A stretch of 64,000 nucleotides of DNA from Sebastes aleutianus. Lineage: Eukaryota; Chordata; Actinopteri; Perciformes; Sebastidae. The notes beneath the pieces are model-generated. The model worked only from the letters and a program-made list of their open reading frames with translations, was not told the origin of the DNA and did no database searches. The translations under genes were made by a program, and so were the position numbers. Shown in pieces: positions 33,476 through 46,242 of the stretch; position 1 is the first letter of the stretch; every line of letters begins with the position of its first letter. The stretch spans positions 12,954,960-13,018,959 of the forward strand of contig CAKAKS010000062.1 of NCBI GenBank assembly GCA_916700875.1, given 5' to 3'.

Positions 33476-36168
33476 TTTTTTTGTCCAATCAGAATGCAGA
33501 TGGGTTCATCAAGCCTGACACTGAGATGCAATAATCAATACAGCAATTTGTTTCATTATTTATTTTTTATAGAGCATTTGGGCCTTTGAAATAGTATTTT
33601 GCCAAATCTGCACAATAAAAAGATGCTCTTGGTGGCGTTATGGGAATCCAGTGTTTTTTTTAGCTTGACCCATATGAGGGACTAAAAGTCAGGATATGTC
33701 AGCCTTTGCTGTATCAATTTGTGACCTTTTTAAAAGTTTCTCCCCTCCTTTACATACTGTAAATGTAATACTAAACACACGATCTGCTCACTAGCTTTTT
33801 CTAGAGCTTTCAACTGCACCTCACAGTCTTCATCTCCAGGATGGATTTTGTCATCCATATTAAGGACATTCATACCCGATACCAAAGCCTGTCCTTGAAT
33901 AGAAACAGGGGTTACCATCTCGTTCCACTTTTAGGTTATGTGAGGACGTCTCGGCCATCTCCATGACAACTGAGAAAACTCTATCCGCTGATGAAGGCCA
34001 TAAGATGTGGTTCCAAATAAAGCTATAGTAAGTGGAGGTGTGTTAAGATTTTTTTTAATCAAACTTATTATTATTATTATTATTTTTTGCCTTTGTGATT
34101 GTTGAAATCTGTTGCCAGTGATGGAAGAAGTATTCAGATCCTTTACTTAAGTAAAAGTACCAATACAACAATGTAAAAACCACAATCCCACCTAAGTAAA
34201 AAAGGTAAGCACTGGTTTAATTTTTAACAATGACTTGTATTTTAAAGTTTAAAAAAGAAAAATCTTAATCTGTAAAGTAACTTGTAACATATCTGTCATA
34301 TAAATGTAGAAGAGTGAAATGTACATTTCCCTCTGAAAAGTACAGTTCTTGGGTAATGTACTTTCCACTACTGTTCCATCATTGAAATCATCGATATGTG
34401 GGCGCACCAGTGATCTTGTGTTGCATTTACAGTATGTAACGAGGAACGATTTGGGAGAGACAGATTTGTTTTTTAAACGATGCAGCAGAGGCCAAGATAT
34501 CCTGACTTTAGTACCTAAAAAAGATCAAAGTCCAAAAACACAGTCTTACACTTGATAATGACATCATCAAGGTTATGTAAGTACTCTCCATGACCTTCAT
34601 CTGTAAAGTTTTTGGGAGTTGTCTTTTAAGACCTACAGTATGATTCAGTGTCAAAATCCTCAGTCCTGACCCACCATGTGTAAGGTTAATCAGACTTACT
34701 CTGTGCTGTGATAGGCTCAGCACTGCCATCATGTGGTTTAATGTGTTCTTACCCACCACACACCTTACATGGATTTGATCTTGGTAATGATGCAAGAATA
34801 TATGGGGGGATTTTAATATCGCAGCATATTGAATATTGAATATGCAACATTATAACTCTCACATGTGGATTATAAAAAAGTTGAATTTAAATTTCATGTG
34901 ATGTGGTTTCATCTTGTTTTTCCCTGACCTGCATGAATTACAAGATAAAGCCAACATTCACTCTCACTTTCTGTCCGTGACTCTAAACGCCTGTTAGGAA
35001 TATCTATATGACTCCTCCTGTCATATGCACGGTTATGCATTTGCAGTTTAAATCCACAAGGTGGCAATGTACATCACAGACATGTACTTGTATATGTTTT
35101 GAAAGGGCTACAGAGAGACAATCCTAACCCAGCATTCATCTTTTCAGACATTTTATGGAGCGATTTCTCAAGCTGTGTCATGAAATGAAGGGAACAATCA
35201 TAGTAGTTAATGAGAAGAACTGCACCTGTGTACGCTAATGAGATCCATTTTCTTAATGTCACAGATAATGGAAAGGATTACTTATACATCAATGTCTCTG
35301 CACCCTTCATTCTGCATGCTTGATTTCCACAGCGAGTGCCTTTTTGACTCGTTTTAGGAATTTTGCACCCATGAAACACAGAGAACACTATCCGTGAATT
35401 ACACTGAAAAGCTGATCAAAGAAACCTTACAGTACAGCCGACACTAATTGCAGCCAGCTCAATTCTGCAGACTTTCGAGAGACGCACCTGCAATTCCTAA
35501 AAAAAAAACTCTTCTTGACTGAATTTAAACGACCACCAAACATCCCAGTCAGAGAGGTTCAAAGGATGACGCTGTTTCCGTGGTGAAATCCCACCTGCAG
35601 CGTCTTTTCTGCCTCTTTTTTTCCGCACATACAGGCCTCATTAGTGTGGGCAGCACAACTCCCTCTGTTAGTTTGCTGGGAATTTTAATTCCGCGGCATT
35701 CTTCTCCGCATTCCAATCACGGGGGGTTTCTGGTAATTTTAGGTAATTTTATCTTCAACCAGCATGCTCATTTGGTTTTTGAAGGTAAACGTGATCAGTG
35801 TGACCAAACGCTTTAGTGCTGATGTGGTTTACAGACTGTGGATGAAGGTGCATGTAAAGAGAAGAAGCCACAGAGAAAAAGCACTAGAGAATAAGAAGTA
35901 AGTGATATTTCTTGGAGAGTAATCATATTCTGCCTTTGTGGAAATGAAAATATGTGATATTACAGTCTTGTTCTGAGTGCATTACCGTGAGTGGTGTATA
36001 AGGTAGCATTTTAGAAGAGGATCATAAAGACAAAGCACCATGAAATGAAGATGGTAGGTAGATGTACTGTATATAGTCAATATCTTTGCATTTGACTGTG
36101 TCTATATGACCAAAAACACAAAACTAAAAGTATATGAAATGGATTAAACTGTGTTTATTTGCTCAAAC
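33476..36168. other. Spacer with minor repeats
   Basis: (TTA)n at 34068-34086. From 34122 a repeat starts GATGGAAGAAGTATTCAGATC and CTTTACTTAAGTAAAAG, also seen diverged at 41581. The rest, including 34880-36120, is unassigned and non-coding by inspection. Confidence 0.45.
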
Positions 36169-36806
36169 CAGTGGGCAACCTCCAGGTCTGAGAAGTGAAG
36201 CCAATGCGGAAGAGCCGTAAACTTGCATTATTTCTAACAGCCAGCAGGGGGCGACTCCTCTGGTTGCAAAAAGAAGTCTGATTGTATAGAAGTCTATGAG
36301 AAAATGACCCTACTTCTCACTTCACGTATTACCTCAGTAAACATTGTAAACATGAGTTTATGGTCTCAATCGCTAGTTTCAAGTCTTCTTCAATACAGCA
36401 TGATGTTCATTTAGTAAATTATGGTCCCATTTAGAGTCAAATAGACCATAAAGCAGGGGATGCTTTAGAGCGTGGCTACCTTGTGATTGACAGGTCGCTA
36501 CCATGGTATTGTCCGGTCTGGGAGTTGTCTATGTTTTCGTCTTAGAACTTTAACCCTTTCACAGTGTGTTTTCATTTCATGAAAATTAACTAGAACCTTT
36601 TTGGTTGCCTAAATGTCTTATTCAGAGTTCGGTTGTACTTAGCTCCACCCTCTCATATCACTTCTGGTTGCAAAAAAACAACATGGCGACGGCAAAATAC
36701 CAAGATGACAACGACCAAAACGTCAAACTCAAGGCTTCAAAACGGCAGTCACAAACAAATGGGTGACGTCACGGTGACTACGTCTACTTCTTATATAGAG
36801 TCTATG
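36169..36806 (+). mobile_element. Dispersed 600-bp repeat, copy 2
   Basis: Runs from CAGTGGGCAACCTCCAGG to TTATATAGAGTCTATGG, opposite in orientation to copy 1 at 30775. It includes a block on strand bias: CCAGCAGGGGGCGACTCC near 36242. Confidence 0.8.
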
Positions 36807-37499
36807 GCTCTAACGCAAGCTGCAATTGTTAACATGTCTGCCTAACTAGCTACTAACTACAGTGCGGGTAGTAACCGAGTTCCAAGTTATTTCCAAGGCT
36901 ATTTGTAACTTGCAACCCAAAAACTAATGTGGGAGTACAACTTACATTACGATGCAAAAAAAAACGTTTGGTTATCAAACCACACTGCAATACAATGCTG
37001 TTTTTTTATTTCCATGTCTTCTACATGGATCATCAGCTGATGAGGATGTTGACTTTGCCTGTGACTTTAGCCTAAGTCTTTTATCATGTATAATACTTAT
37101 TTTACGAGATTCGTCTTTTAAAACGAGTCAGCTGAAAAAAAAAAGAGTTAGCTAGAGACAGCATCTTTAGCTCCTTTAGCTAACATTAGCTTGAATTGCT
37201 AGCTAGTTATAGCTGATAAAATATGTCAATTGACAGGAAAAAATGTTGGCATTGTACGTTTCTGCAAACCAAGGAGACGTTGAATGTTGACATTTTCGCA
37301 TTTGGTCAGAGCAAGTGACGTAGTACAACGTGCGACGCGCAGGGCAAGTGACGTAGCATACCGAGCGACTGAAAGTTACGTTTTACAATAACGAGTATAA
37401 CAAACAAACACAGGACTTTCACCCAGCAGATCGCTGTTTGAGCAAACCAAAAGTCAAAGTTGACATAACAGTCATGCTACATAAGAAAGTCTACTACGG
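36807..37499. other. Spacer rich in TAGCT motifs
   Basis: Repeated TAACTAGCTA and TTAGCTAAC motifs around 36840-36865 and 37145-37215. No gene seen. Confidence 0.4.
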
Positions 37500-37800
37500 G
37501 TGGTTGTTATTTATCTTTATTACACGGCTTTGTCGATACTCGATTCTGATTGGTCAATCACAACGTTCTACCTTCTGTTATTTCTAATTAGCTGACCGTT
37601 GCTATGTTTAACAGACCGCTATGGGCGCAGTTCTGATGTCAGACTCTGGCGGACCGTTTTTGTGTCAAATTATTAATTTCTTAAGTAAGTAGCCGTGTAA
37701 TAAGCAGAATAATGTACAGCTAGCGGGTCATTGTCGTGAAATAAACCTTTTCAGGGCAACAATGACCAGCTCTCTGTACATTATCCCTTCCATAGTTACA
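37500..37800. repeat. Repeat ending in a hairpin
   Basis: GATTCTGATTGGTCAATC is followed by AAATTATTAATTTCTTAAG and GTAGCCGTGTAATAAGC (shared with 45533-45580). Then an inverted pair AATAATGTACAGCTAGCGGG (37709) and GAGCTCTCTGTACATTATCC-like complement (to about 37790). Confidence 0.65.
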
Positions 37801-37935
37801 TTATTAAGGTTATGTTACGGTGTTACGTTATTATTTTAATACGAACCATGATATTTTTTTCTAACCTTAACCAAGTAGTTTTGTTTCCTAAACCTAACCA
37901 ATAGATCCACAACGTTAACAATTGTGCATTTCTGC
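37801..37935 (-). repeat. Fragment of the composite TAGGTTTAGG repeat
   Basis: TTCTAACCTTAACCAAGTAG and TTTCCTAAACCTAACC are complements of motifs in 52.9-53.5 kb and resemble the minisatellite unit at 44.9 kb. Confidence 0.5.
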
Positions 37936-40900
37936 TATCGTGACACAAGACTGATTTGAAACGTATTTATGAAACATATTTTTGGTTCAGAAATGTCGAC
38001 ATTCAACGTATCCGTGGTTTGCAGAAGCGTACAATGGCAACATTTTTTCTGCCGAGTGGTTTGCATTTCAGCATTCGGCATACATTTCAAATGGTATATC
38101 TTCCACTCTTGCAGCGTAAAATGTGTTGTCTTTTCACAATTAATACCAGTCTATTTCAGAAGCGTGTTTGTCGTGGACGAAAGGCACAAAACCCAACATA
38201 GAGTGATTAGTGGATCACAACAATTTAGTTAATTTTCAATCTCAAATATAGGCGTAGGCCCTGATTTATATTCTCATTCCTGTATACTTTTTCTTTTCTT
38301 TTCTTTTTTTACAGCAGTGTGCAAGCAAGCAGGTGGCAGATGAGCAGGAAAGCTACAGAAAATCTATAACAACCAGACAATGGGGCATTCCCACTCGAAT
38401 CTCAAATTCCATCCCACTCCGTTGTTGTCTTCTATCCGCCTCTGCCGGGATACGGGACCTGTTTCTAAAAGCAGGTGCTGCCGGTCCGGGCCATCAGTTT
38501 CTCCTGACAGTTTGGAGGTGAGGCGCAGTCAGCTGAGGCGCTCCATTGAGGAAGTTGCACATGTCATCATCGTGGTTAAGTGGAGGAGAGGAGGAGAGAC
38601 AAGCCGGATGAGTCATGATGGGACAGACAGAGACATGGAAGGGAGGGAAGGGAGGGAGGAGTGGGTGTGTGTGTGTGTGTGTGTGTGTTGCTGCTATTGA
38701 ATTTGTATAGAATGTAGGCTACAGAGCAGGTGTAGAGCAACTTACTATGTTCCTGCTCCTCACCGCTCTGCCTCTTACTCTCCTCGCTTTTCTCTTTACA
38801 CGAGAAATAATGCACATGCACAGATGCCAGATGTCAGCTCAATATTAATTTAGTTAAATTATAATTGTTCAGGCAGAACTACGCACAGGCTGACTCAATG
38901 AAAACACACATAACCGTGAGTTATTGATTTTGTGTTATGTGCAGAGGGTGTGAAATAAATTGAAAGTGTTACCACGGCATCAAGCAAAGTGCGCAGCGGC
39001 CGACAGGAACATAATGTATACACTTAAATCGTCCTTCTAACATGACTAGCAATTACAGATACCCATTGAAAAAGCAGGAAGATTCAATCAGGCAAAGTTG
39101 AGACTCCCATCCACGTGGTGGAGCCGGGGGTTAATTAGTATACTTGGCTTTAACCAACCGTGCAGGATGTTGAAGGGTTGAAGGATAATGCTTGTTTAGA
39201 TACACGGGCGCGGTGTCCACAGATAATGTCTTCATTAACTATTGATGCGCTCACACGCGCAGGCAGATAGCCCCCATGTCTCCTCCAGCTTATATGCTGC
39301 ATTTCCCTTCACCTCTACACCTGTCTCCCCCCTCTCACTCCGTCTCTTCTGCTTTTTTATCTGAGCATCGGGGGAAAATCTGCACACCTCCTCCTCTAAC
39401 CCCCTCACGGTTTTTCACGCCTGCACCCTCCTCTCTCTTTCCTTTCTTTCTCTCTCTCTCTCTCTCTTTCACTTGAACATAAGCGCAAGGTACACACCGT
39501 GTACTCGCCCATCCTCCCTTCCCACACCCCCCAACTTTAAACCCCCCCCCTACACACAGCCCTTCACTCCTTGCATTATCTTTCCCGGAAATTGCATTTC
39601 CAGCACAGCCAGGGCCCCATTATGAAGAGGGAGCGACATGCTGTAACCTTTTTAAAAAGCCATTAGTGATGCACCTGCCCCTCCCCCCTCCTCCCCCTCT
39701 CACCCCCCACCCCTCCCTCCTTCACAGCACCCACCCCTCAGACCCCCACCAACCCTCACCCTTCATACATACATCTCCCTCCTCTTCCCTGACCCCCCAC
39801 CCCACCCTTATGGCAGCTGTAATGTTATTAGGCCGATTCTACAGCCATTACTCGGCCGGCTCCCCTCTCCTTCGGCTGAACGGCGAGCAGATGCAGAGGG
39901 AGCAGCGCGGGGCAATGGGTGCAGCGATAAGTGTGCGAAGGGTCAGGTGTAAAGGAAGGTTTGTAGAGATGGATGGATGGATGGATGGAGAAGGAGGAGG
40001 AGTAAAGATGAATGCAGTAGAAACGATAGCAATGAGAGCGAGAGAGGAGAGGGGGAGCGCAATCGATAAAGGTAAACAATGAACCGTCTATCTCTCCATC
40101 CCCCATCCCTTGCTCCCTCTCTTTCGGCCCCCTTATCTAAACACAAACAGCAACTGTAACACCAGACCTGGCTATCACGCACAAATATGTAAACACACAC
40201 AAAAAAAACCTACACACACACACACAGTAGCAGCTCGATACACAGTGAGCCTGCATGTCGGAGGAGCACTATTGTTGTTGCACTGTCATGTAGCGTTGTA
40301 GTTGTGGACCACACTGGCTGCATTATCGTCCAATTAGAATGCAGAGACGAGCCAAGGAGGGCAGTAAAGAGGGGAGTGGAGTGCCACGGAGCAGAGGAGA
40401 GAGAGAGGGTTGAGACAAGCCAGGCACACAGACAGACACTAAATCCAATTGCATGGGCAGGTTCCAGGAAGCGGATAGTGAGAGATAGAGGAGGAGGAGG
40501 AGGAGGAGGTGAAGGAGGTGAAGGAAAAAGTATTTTTTTTTTCTCCTTCTGTACAGCACACAGCCGAGCATGCAAGCCCTGATGCAGCAGCTGTAGCTTA
40601 ACTGTACTGTACAAGCCTACACAACACGGCTTCGGCGCGGCTCAGCCCACTGACTGACTGTCAGCGTGATGGAGGTGCTGCGCTACGCCGAGGCATCGCA
40701 GGGAAACCCAGAGGACACAAATCCATAAAAACAACCCACTGTATATTTTATGATTCGGCCCACTTCATAAAAATCCCACCATCACACAGGAGGATGTTCA
40801 TTAAAGTAATTATTGGCAGGATGACGGCGCTACACGCGGGCCGCCATACTGCGAAGGTGACTGCAGCGAATGTTTGTAAGAATACCTCATAAGTCTATTT

Positions 40901-41109
40901 ATTCACGCTGCTAATGTGATTCTAATGCTCGGCAACATATCGATCAGAACTGTGTGAGATGCTGAAGGAGGTTTAAATGATGGCCGGAGCTGGCAGTAAG
41001 GTTTGTAATCCTCCTCCATACAAGTCCCCCGTGTCTACTGGATGCTAACAGGGCCTGATTCACTTCACAGTAAGTCATGAGGGCACCAGCCTCCCCACGC
41101 TCTATTTCT

Positions 41110-41110
<1 letters not shown>
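37936..41110. other. Repeat-poor spacer with candidate regulatory blocks
   Basis: (GT)n at 38664-38688. Pyrimidine/C-rich at 39660-39815. Non-repetitive blocks of even composition at 39590-39665, 39810-39960 and 40790-41020 look like candidate conserved noncoding elements. Open frames here are low-complexity and lack splice context. Confidence 0.4.
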
Positions 41111-41560
<450 letters not shown>

Positions 41561-41578
41561 CCATCTATCTTAATCTAT

Positions 41579-41856
41579 CATGGTGGAAGAAGTATCTAGA
41601 TCTAAACGTAGCAATACCATTCTGTAAAAATACTCCATTACATGTGAAAGTCCTGCAGTCAAAGATTTACTCAAAGCAGCAGTTTGACATTTCAGGAATT
41701 TACACTAATTTGATTTCTTGCAGAGAGTTAGATGACAAGATTGATACTGGTATCAATTTCTCTTTTGTCTAAGAGTGGTTTCGAACTTCTCCTCTAATTC
41801 TTGGCAAGAGAGCAAATAAGTGTGTTTCCCAAAATGTCAGAGTACAGAACTATTAT
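41579..41856. repeat. Dispersed repeat fragments
   Basis: 41579-41680 resembles the GTGGAAGAAGTA type at 34122. 41682-41850 shares GAACTTCTCC...GCAAATAAG, GTGTTTCCCAAAATGTCAG with 20724. Confidence 0.5.
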
Positions 41857-41965
41857 CATCAAAACGAAAGTACGAAAGTAAAGTATTTGTTATGCAGAAA
41901 ATGGTCTGAGTGAGTGTTTGTGGGAGTGATGTGAAAACATATTAATGAATTTCTAATACTGATGC

Positions 41966-42370
41966 TTTAAAGGTTCTCTCTACGATATCCAGAGCGTTAA
42001 TATAGCATCAAACAACTATTGTCTATGTAAAGATATAGGCGAGTAATGTCTACCTGAGCAGAGAATGAAGTCAATCTCCCTCAGTGTGTGTTGTAATCAG
42101 AGCTTCTCTGTGCTTTGTTGACATAGCCAGGCCGGCAGCATGTGCTTTTAGTGCATGTTCATGCATGTGAGTGAGCGTGCCCCACTGGCCGCCGCTCTGC
42201 ACTGCTCTCATATGGTGGTAGCAACTGAAAACGCCGTGGAAGCGTAACACCGACCCTCCAGTTCCCCCGCAGGTTAACACTGTTATTTCAGTAGTGTTGC
42301 CGTAGTTTCCACTGCTGTTAGCACTGTTGGCCATTGCCATGTTGAAAGCCATACGGAGACAATAGAAATG
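41966..42370 (+). repeat. Dispersed repeat starting TTAAAGG, copy B
   Basis: Same orientation and blocks as 22588-23007 (GAGTAATGT, TACCTGAGCAGAGAATGAAG, GTGCATGTTCATGCATG). The 3' end is diverged. Confidence 0.75.
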
Positions 42371-42442
42371 CTCTCAATCTTTCATCAATACACCATTGTA
42401 GCAGGTGTTTGGGGAACTAATGTTACCCACTTTATACTGTTG

Positions 42443-42797
42443 GGTAGTCAAAGAAATACTTCAACTTTTGGGGAAATACGCTTATTCTCTTTCTTCTTAA
42501 AGGTTAGATGTGGAGATCGATACCACTCTCATGTCTCTATGGTATATATACTGTATATATATATGAAGCTTAGCTTAGCATAAAGGCTGGAAACAGGGGA
42601 ACAGCTAGCCTAGTGCTGTCTAAAGGTATAGAAAATCCACCAAACAAAAAAGTGCGTACATAATGAAACATTGTTGGTTTTATGGGGGGTTGTTTCCCCC
42701 TGTTCATGCTAAGCTACTGTAAGACAAGAAAGTGGTATCAATCTTCTCATCTAATGGCAAGAAAGCAAATAAATGTAAATGTTGAGTTAGTGCTTTA
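42443..42797 (+). repeat. Dispersed repeat (AAGCTTAGCTTAGCATAAAG type)
   Basis: ATACTTCAACTTTTGGGG, then GAAGCTTAGCTTAGCATAAAG, GGAAACAGGGG and GAAAGTGGTATCAATCTTC, ending TGCTTTAA. A pattern frequent in fish genomes. It does not code. Confidence 0.6.
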
Positions 42798-43243
42798 ACC
42801 TTTCAAGATGCATTATATTTGATAAGATCTTGGTATGTTTTGATAGTAAAAACTTGATCTTCAAAAGTACCTATTAACTATAGCTGTCAAATAAATGTAG
42901 TAAATTAAAAAGCACAATATTCCCCTGAAACTTGCCCATTTGAAACAAATGTTCGATTTTTCTCTCATAGATCAGCCAAGGCCTCTGTTTACTTGCGGAT
43001 TACAGCCATGTGTAAAACGCAGCCTATACCGCCAACTTTAGACTAAACTATGCAGCTTAGTTTATTTGCTCCAAACGCGCCTAATTTGCATTTCTTTTTT
43101 TAACGACATTTCAAAAGGTTGCTTAAAATTTGCTTGACAATTGAATGGAAACACGACTACTATCATCCTTTAGATATTTTCTTAAAACACTTAAATCTAA
43201 GTCTTAGATTATTTGATTTGAGTTATTTCTTAATTCTTTTACG

Positions 43244-43277
<34 letters not shown>

Positions 43278-44714
43278 CTTCTTCTGTCGTTCATCTCTCT
43301 CCTCCTAACCCCATCAACCCCATCCTCTCTTCCTCTCTCCTTCTCTCTCTCCAGACACCGACACCAAATCCCACAACAGACGCCCTGCTGATCGATACCA
43401 TGACATCATCAGCCTTGGACATCATCAGTGGGCTGTGGGCGAGGTGCTGACCTGAAAGACACACACATGCACACACTCTGATCCACACGCACACACACAC
43501 ACACACGGTAGGCCCTGAGGGACTGAGGCGAGCTGAGCTTCCTCGCATCCCGTCCCAACCCGTACAACCGCTTCCTGCCTGCCAACGCCGCCGCTGTAGT
43601 AAATCTGACTGATGACAGGCCCATGACCTCTTTCACACACACGTAAACACATGGACACACACCAAGCTAATAGACAATGAGGACATTCCCCTTGAGTGAT
43701 CTGTTGAGCGGAGGCCAGGCTGATGGGTCTAAGTACAGTCGAGACAAAGCACTGCACTCTGGGACTGTTAAACCGCACTGCAGCTGTCATATTAGCGCTA
43801 TTTCACCCTGCTTATCAGGAGAAATGAAAAACAAATAGAATTGTGTGTGAATGTCACTATATCCCCCTCTCTCCCCTGCTCTGTCTTACAACAAAACATT
43901 TTCATTCCAAGCTTGACTGACTGACTGAAAGCGTGATTGACTGACAGACCTGCTTATTGTCCGACCAGGCCTGGACAATAGACGTACATGCGGTTTTATG
44001 TCGGCGCTACTTGTGTGAAGCTGTCACCGGCTTTACAGCCAGCTGGGAGGCTCCGATCTGAAGCTGGACAGCCAGGATCAAAGAGCAGAGGAGGAGTCAA
44101 TATCCATAAAGCTGAAAACACCTCCCAGTCAGTTTGAAACGGCTGCAAATGGGAAAATCGCTCCGTTTTTATGGTCGCGGGCTCGGCAGTGCATTTCAGC
44201 CCTGAGACAGACAGACGGACGGACAGGAAGGAGGGAGGGCGGGGCGCAGATGGCGAGCTGTGATTTATTTTTTTATGTAATGGAAACATCTGTAAAATGT
44301 TGTAAGTATTGGTACATTTGTCTGTCAGTATAAATTGCCCCTGGCGTTGTGATTGTGTGGAAGCTTTGGCCTGTCATGTATCTGAAGGATGACGCTGCAA
44401 TCTTAATGTCGTTTGACATCCAGGACTCCTGGAAAACATATTGAAACACTGGTGATGTTTTTGATTACAGGCTGCATAAATGTTTTGTACATACAGGGTA
44501 CCAATGAAATACTTACCGTGTACCTACTGGACTGGTCGTTAGAGGGGGACCAGTACAGGGATTAAGAGGGTAACATTTGTGTTTAGGAGGGACCTAGAAC
44601 TAAATGACTCCTTAAGTACTTTCTCATTAGGCCTACATGCTGATTAATTTACAGTGTACTGACAGGGAACCAATGGGTCCGTAATGAAAAGGAGCCAAAC
44701 TACATGTAGCACTT
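42798..44714. other. Spacer with microsatellites and one repeat-poor block
   Basis: (TATC)n at 43243-43276 and (CA)n at 43489-43506. The block 43990-44220 is non-repetitive with even composition (candidate noncoding element). ACGGACGGACAGG at 44210 is a short tandem. Confidence 0.4.
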
Positions 44715-44868
44715 TTCAACCCGATCTCATGGAAAGGCGTATAAATTGCACGACATTACAAGGACATTCCACGTGTCATGAGAATGCATTTTAGCCTTTT
44801 CGCCTGTCATTTGTACGCCTCTTTTTGCATTTTTACGCCACGCAACAAAACTATGGTAACGGCCACAG
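44715..44868 (+). repeat. Repeat segment flanking the minisatellite
   Basis: CAACCCGATCTCATGGAAAGG followed by ATAAATTGCACGACATTAC. A diverged relative is at 3791. Confidence 0.55.
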
Positions 44869-45536
44869 TTAGGTTTAGACAACAAAACCACTCACTTAGG
44901 TTTAGACAACAAAACCACTCACTTAGGTTTAGACAACAGAACCGCTCGCTTAGGTTTAGACAACGAAACCGCTCACTTAGGTTTAGACAACAAAACCGCT
45001 CGCTTAGGTTTAGACAACAAAACCGCTCACTTATGTTTAGACAACAAAACCGCTCACTTAGGTTTAGACAACAAATCCGCTCACTTAAGTTTCGACAACA
45101 AAACCGCTCACTATGGTTTAGACAACAAAAACACTCACTTAGGTTTAGACAACAAAACTACTCACTTCGGTTTAGACAACAAAACCACTCACTTAGTTTT
45201 AGACAATAAAACCGCTCACTTGGGTTTTCGACAAAGAAACCGCTCACTATGGTTTAGACAACAAAAACACTCACTTAGGTTTAGACAACAAAACCGCTCA
45301 CTTAGGTTTAGACAACAAAACCACTCACTTAGGTTGAGGCAACGAAACCACTCACTTAAGTTTAGACAACAAAACCGCTCACTTGGGGTTAGATAACAAA
45401 TCTTCTCACTTAGGTTTAGACAACAAAACCAATCACTTAGGTTGAGGCAATGAAACCACTCACTTAAGTTTAGACAACAAAACCGCTCACTTGGGTTTAG
45501 ATAACAAAACTGCTCACTTAGGTTTAGACGACAAAT
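44869..45536. repeat. 27-bp minisatellite, about 25 units
   Basis: The unit is TTAGGTTTAGACAACAA followed by AACCGCTCAC, repeated about 25 times with point changes, variants with GAGGCAA and one or more units of altered length. Because 27 is divisible by 3, a 143-codon open frame (44778-45209) with RFRQQNRSL repeats results. There is no sign it is a gene. Confidence 0.95.
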
Positions 45537-45639
45537 TATTAATTTCTTAAGTAAGTAGTCATGTAATAAGCCGGATAATGTACATTTATATATATTATGT
45601 AAATAAATATGTGTATATTTATATATATATATAGTAAGG

Positions 45640-46242
45640 CTAACGAAGATTGGCTAGTGAAGATCATCGGTATCATATGAAACTAAAAAACCTAAGGAAT
45701 CCATTGGTACCAACCATGTACCAAATAACCAAATAACGCTCCAAACTGAGCGAGGAAAAACTGGCATGGACATTTTCAAAGGGGTCCCTTGACCTCTGAC
45801 CTCAAGATATGTAAATGAAAATGGGTTCTATAGGTACCCACGAGTCTCCCCTTTACAGACATGCCCACTTTATGATAATCACATGCAGTTTGGGGCAAGT
45901 CATAGTCAAGTCAGCACACTGACACACTGACAGCTGTTGTTGCCTGTTGGGCTGCAGTTTACCATGTTATGATTGAGCATATGTTTTATGCTAAATGTAG
46001 TACCTGTGAGGGTTTCTGGACAATTGATTTCCAGTATTAAATATATACATACATTTGCATAAAGCAGCATATTTGCCCACTCCCATGTTGATAAGAGTAT
46101 TAAATACTTGTCAAATCTCCCTTTAACGTACATTTTGAACAGATACAAAACAAATTGTGATTAATTTGCGATTAATCAACGTTAACTATGGACAATTATG
46201 TGATTAATCACGATAAAATAGTTTAATTGATTGACAGCCCTA
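45640..46242 (-). mobile_element. TIR element of the AGGGCTGTCAA family, copy 4
   Basis: The right end is ATTGATTGACAGCCCTA at 46226-46242. The left end is degraded next to a TATATA tract (45590-45635). Shares GGGTCCCTTGACCTCTGACC, CAGACATGCCCACTTTATG and GCAGCATATTTGCCCACTC. Confidence 0.8.

Noticed and set aside
39666..40614. Open frames on both strands
   Set aside because: Driven by C-rich, GGAT and GAG simple repeats.
44778..45209. 143-codon open frame with RFRQQNRSL repeats
   Set aside because: It is a translation of the 27-bp minisatellite, whose length is divisible by three; no promoter, splice or domain evidence.
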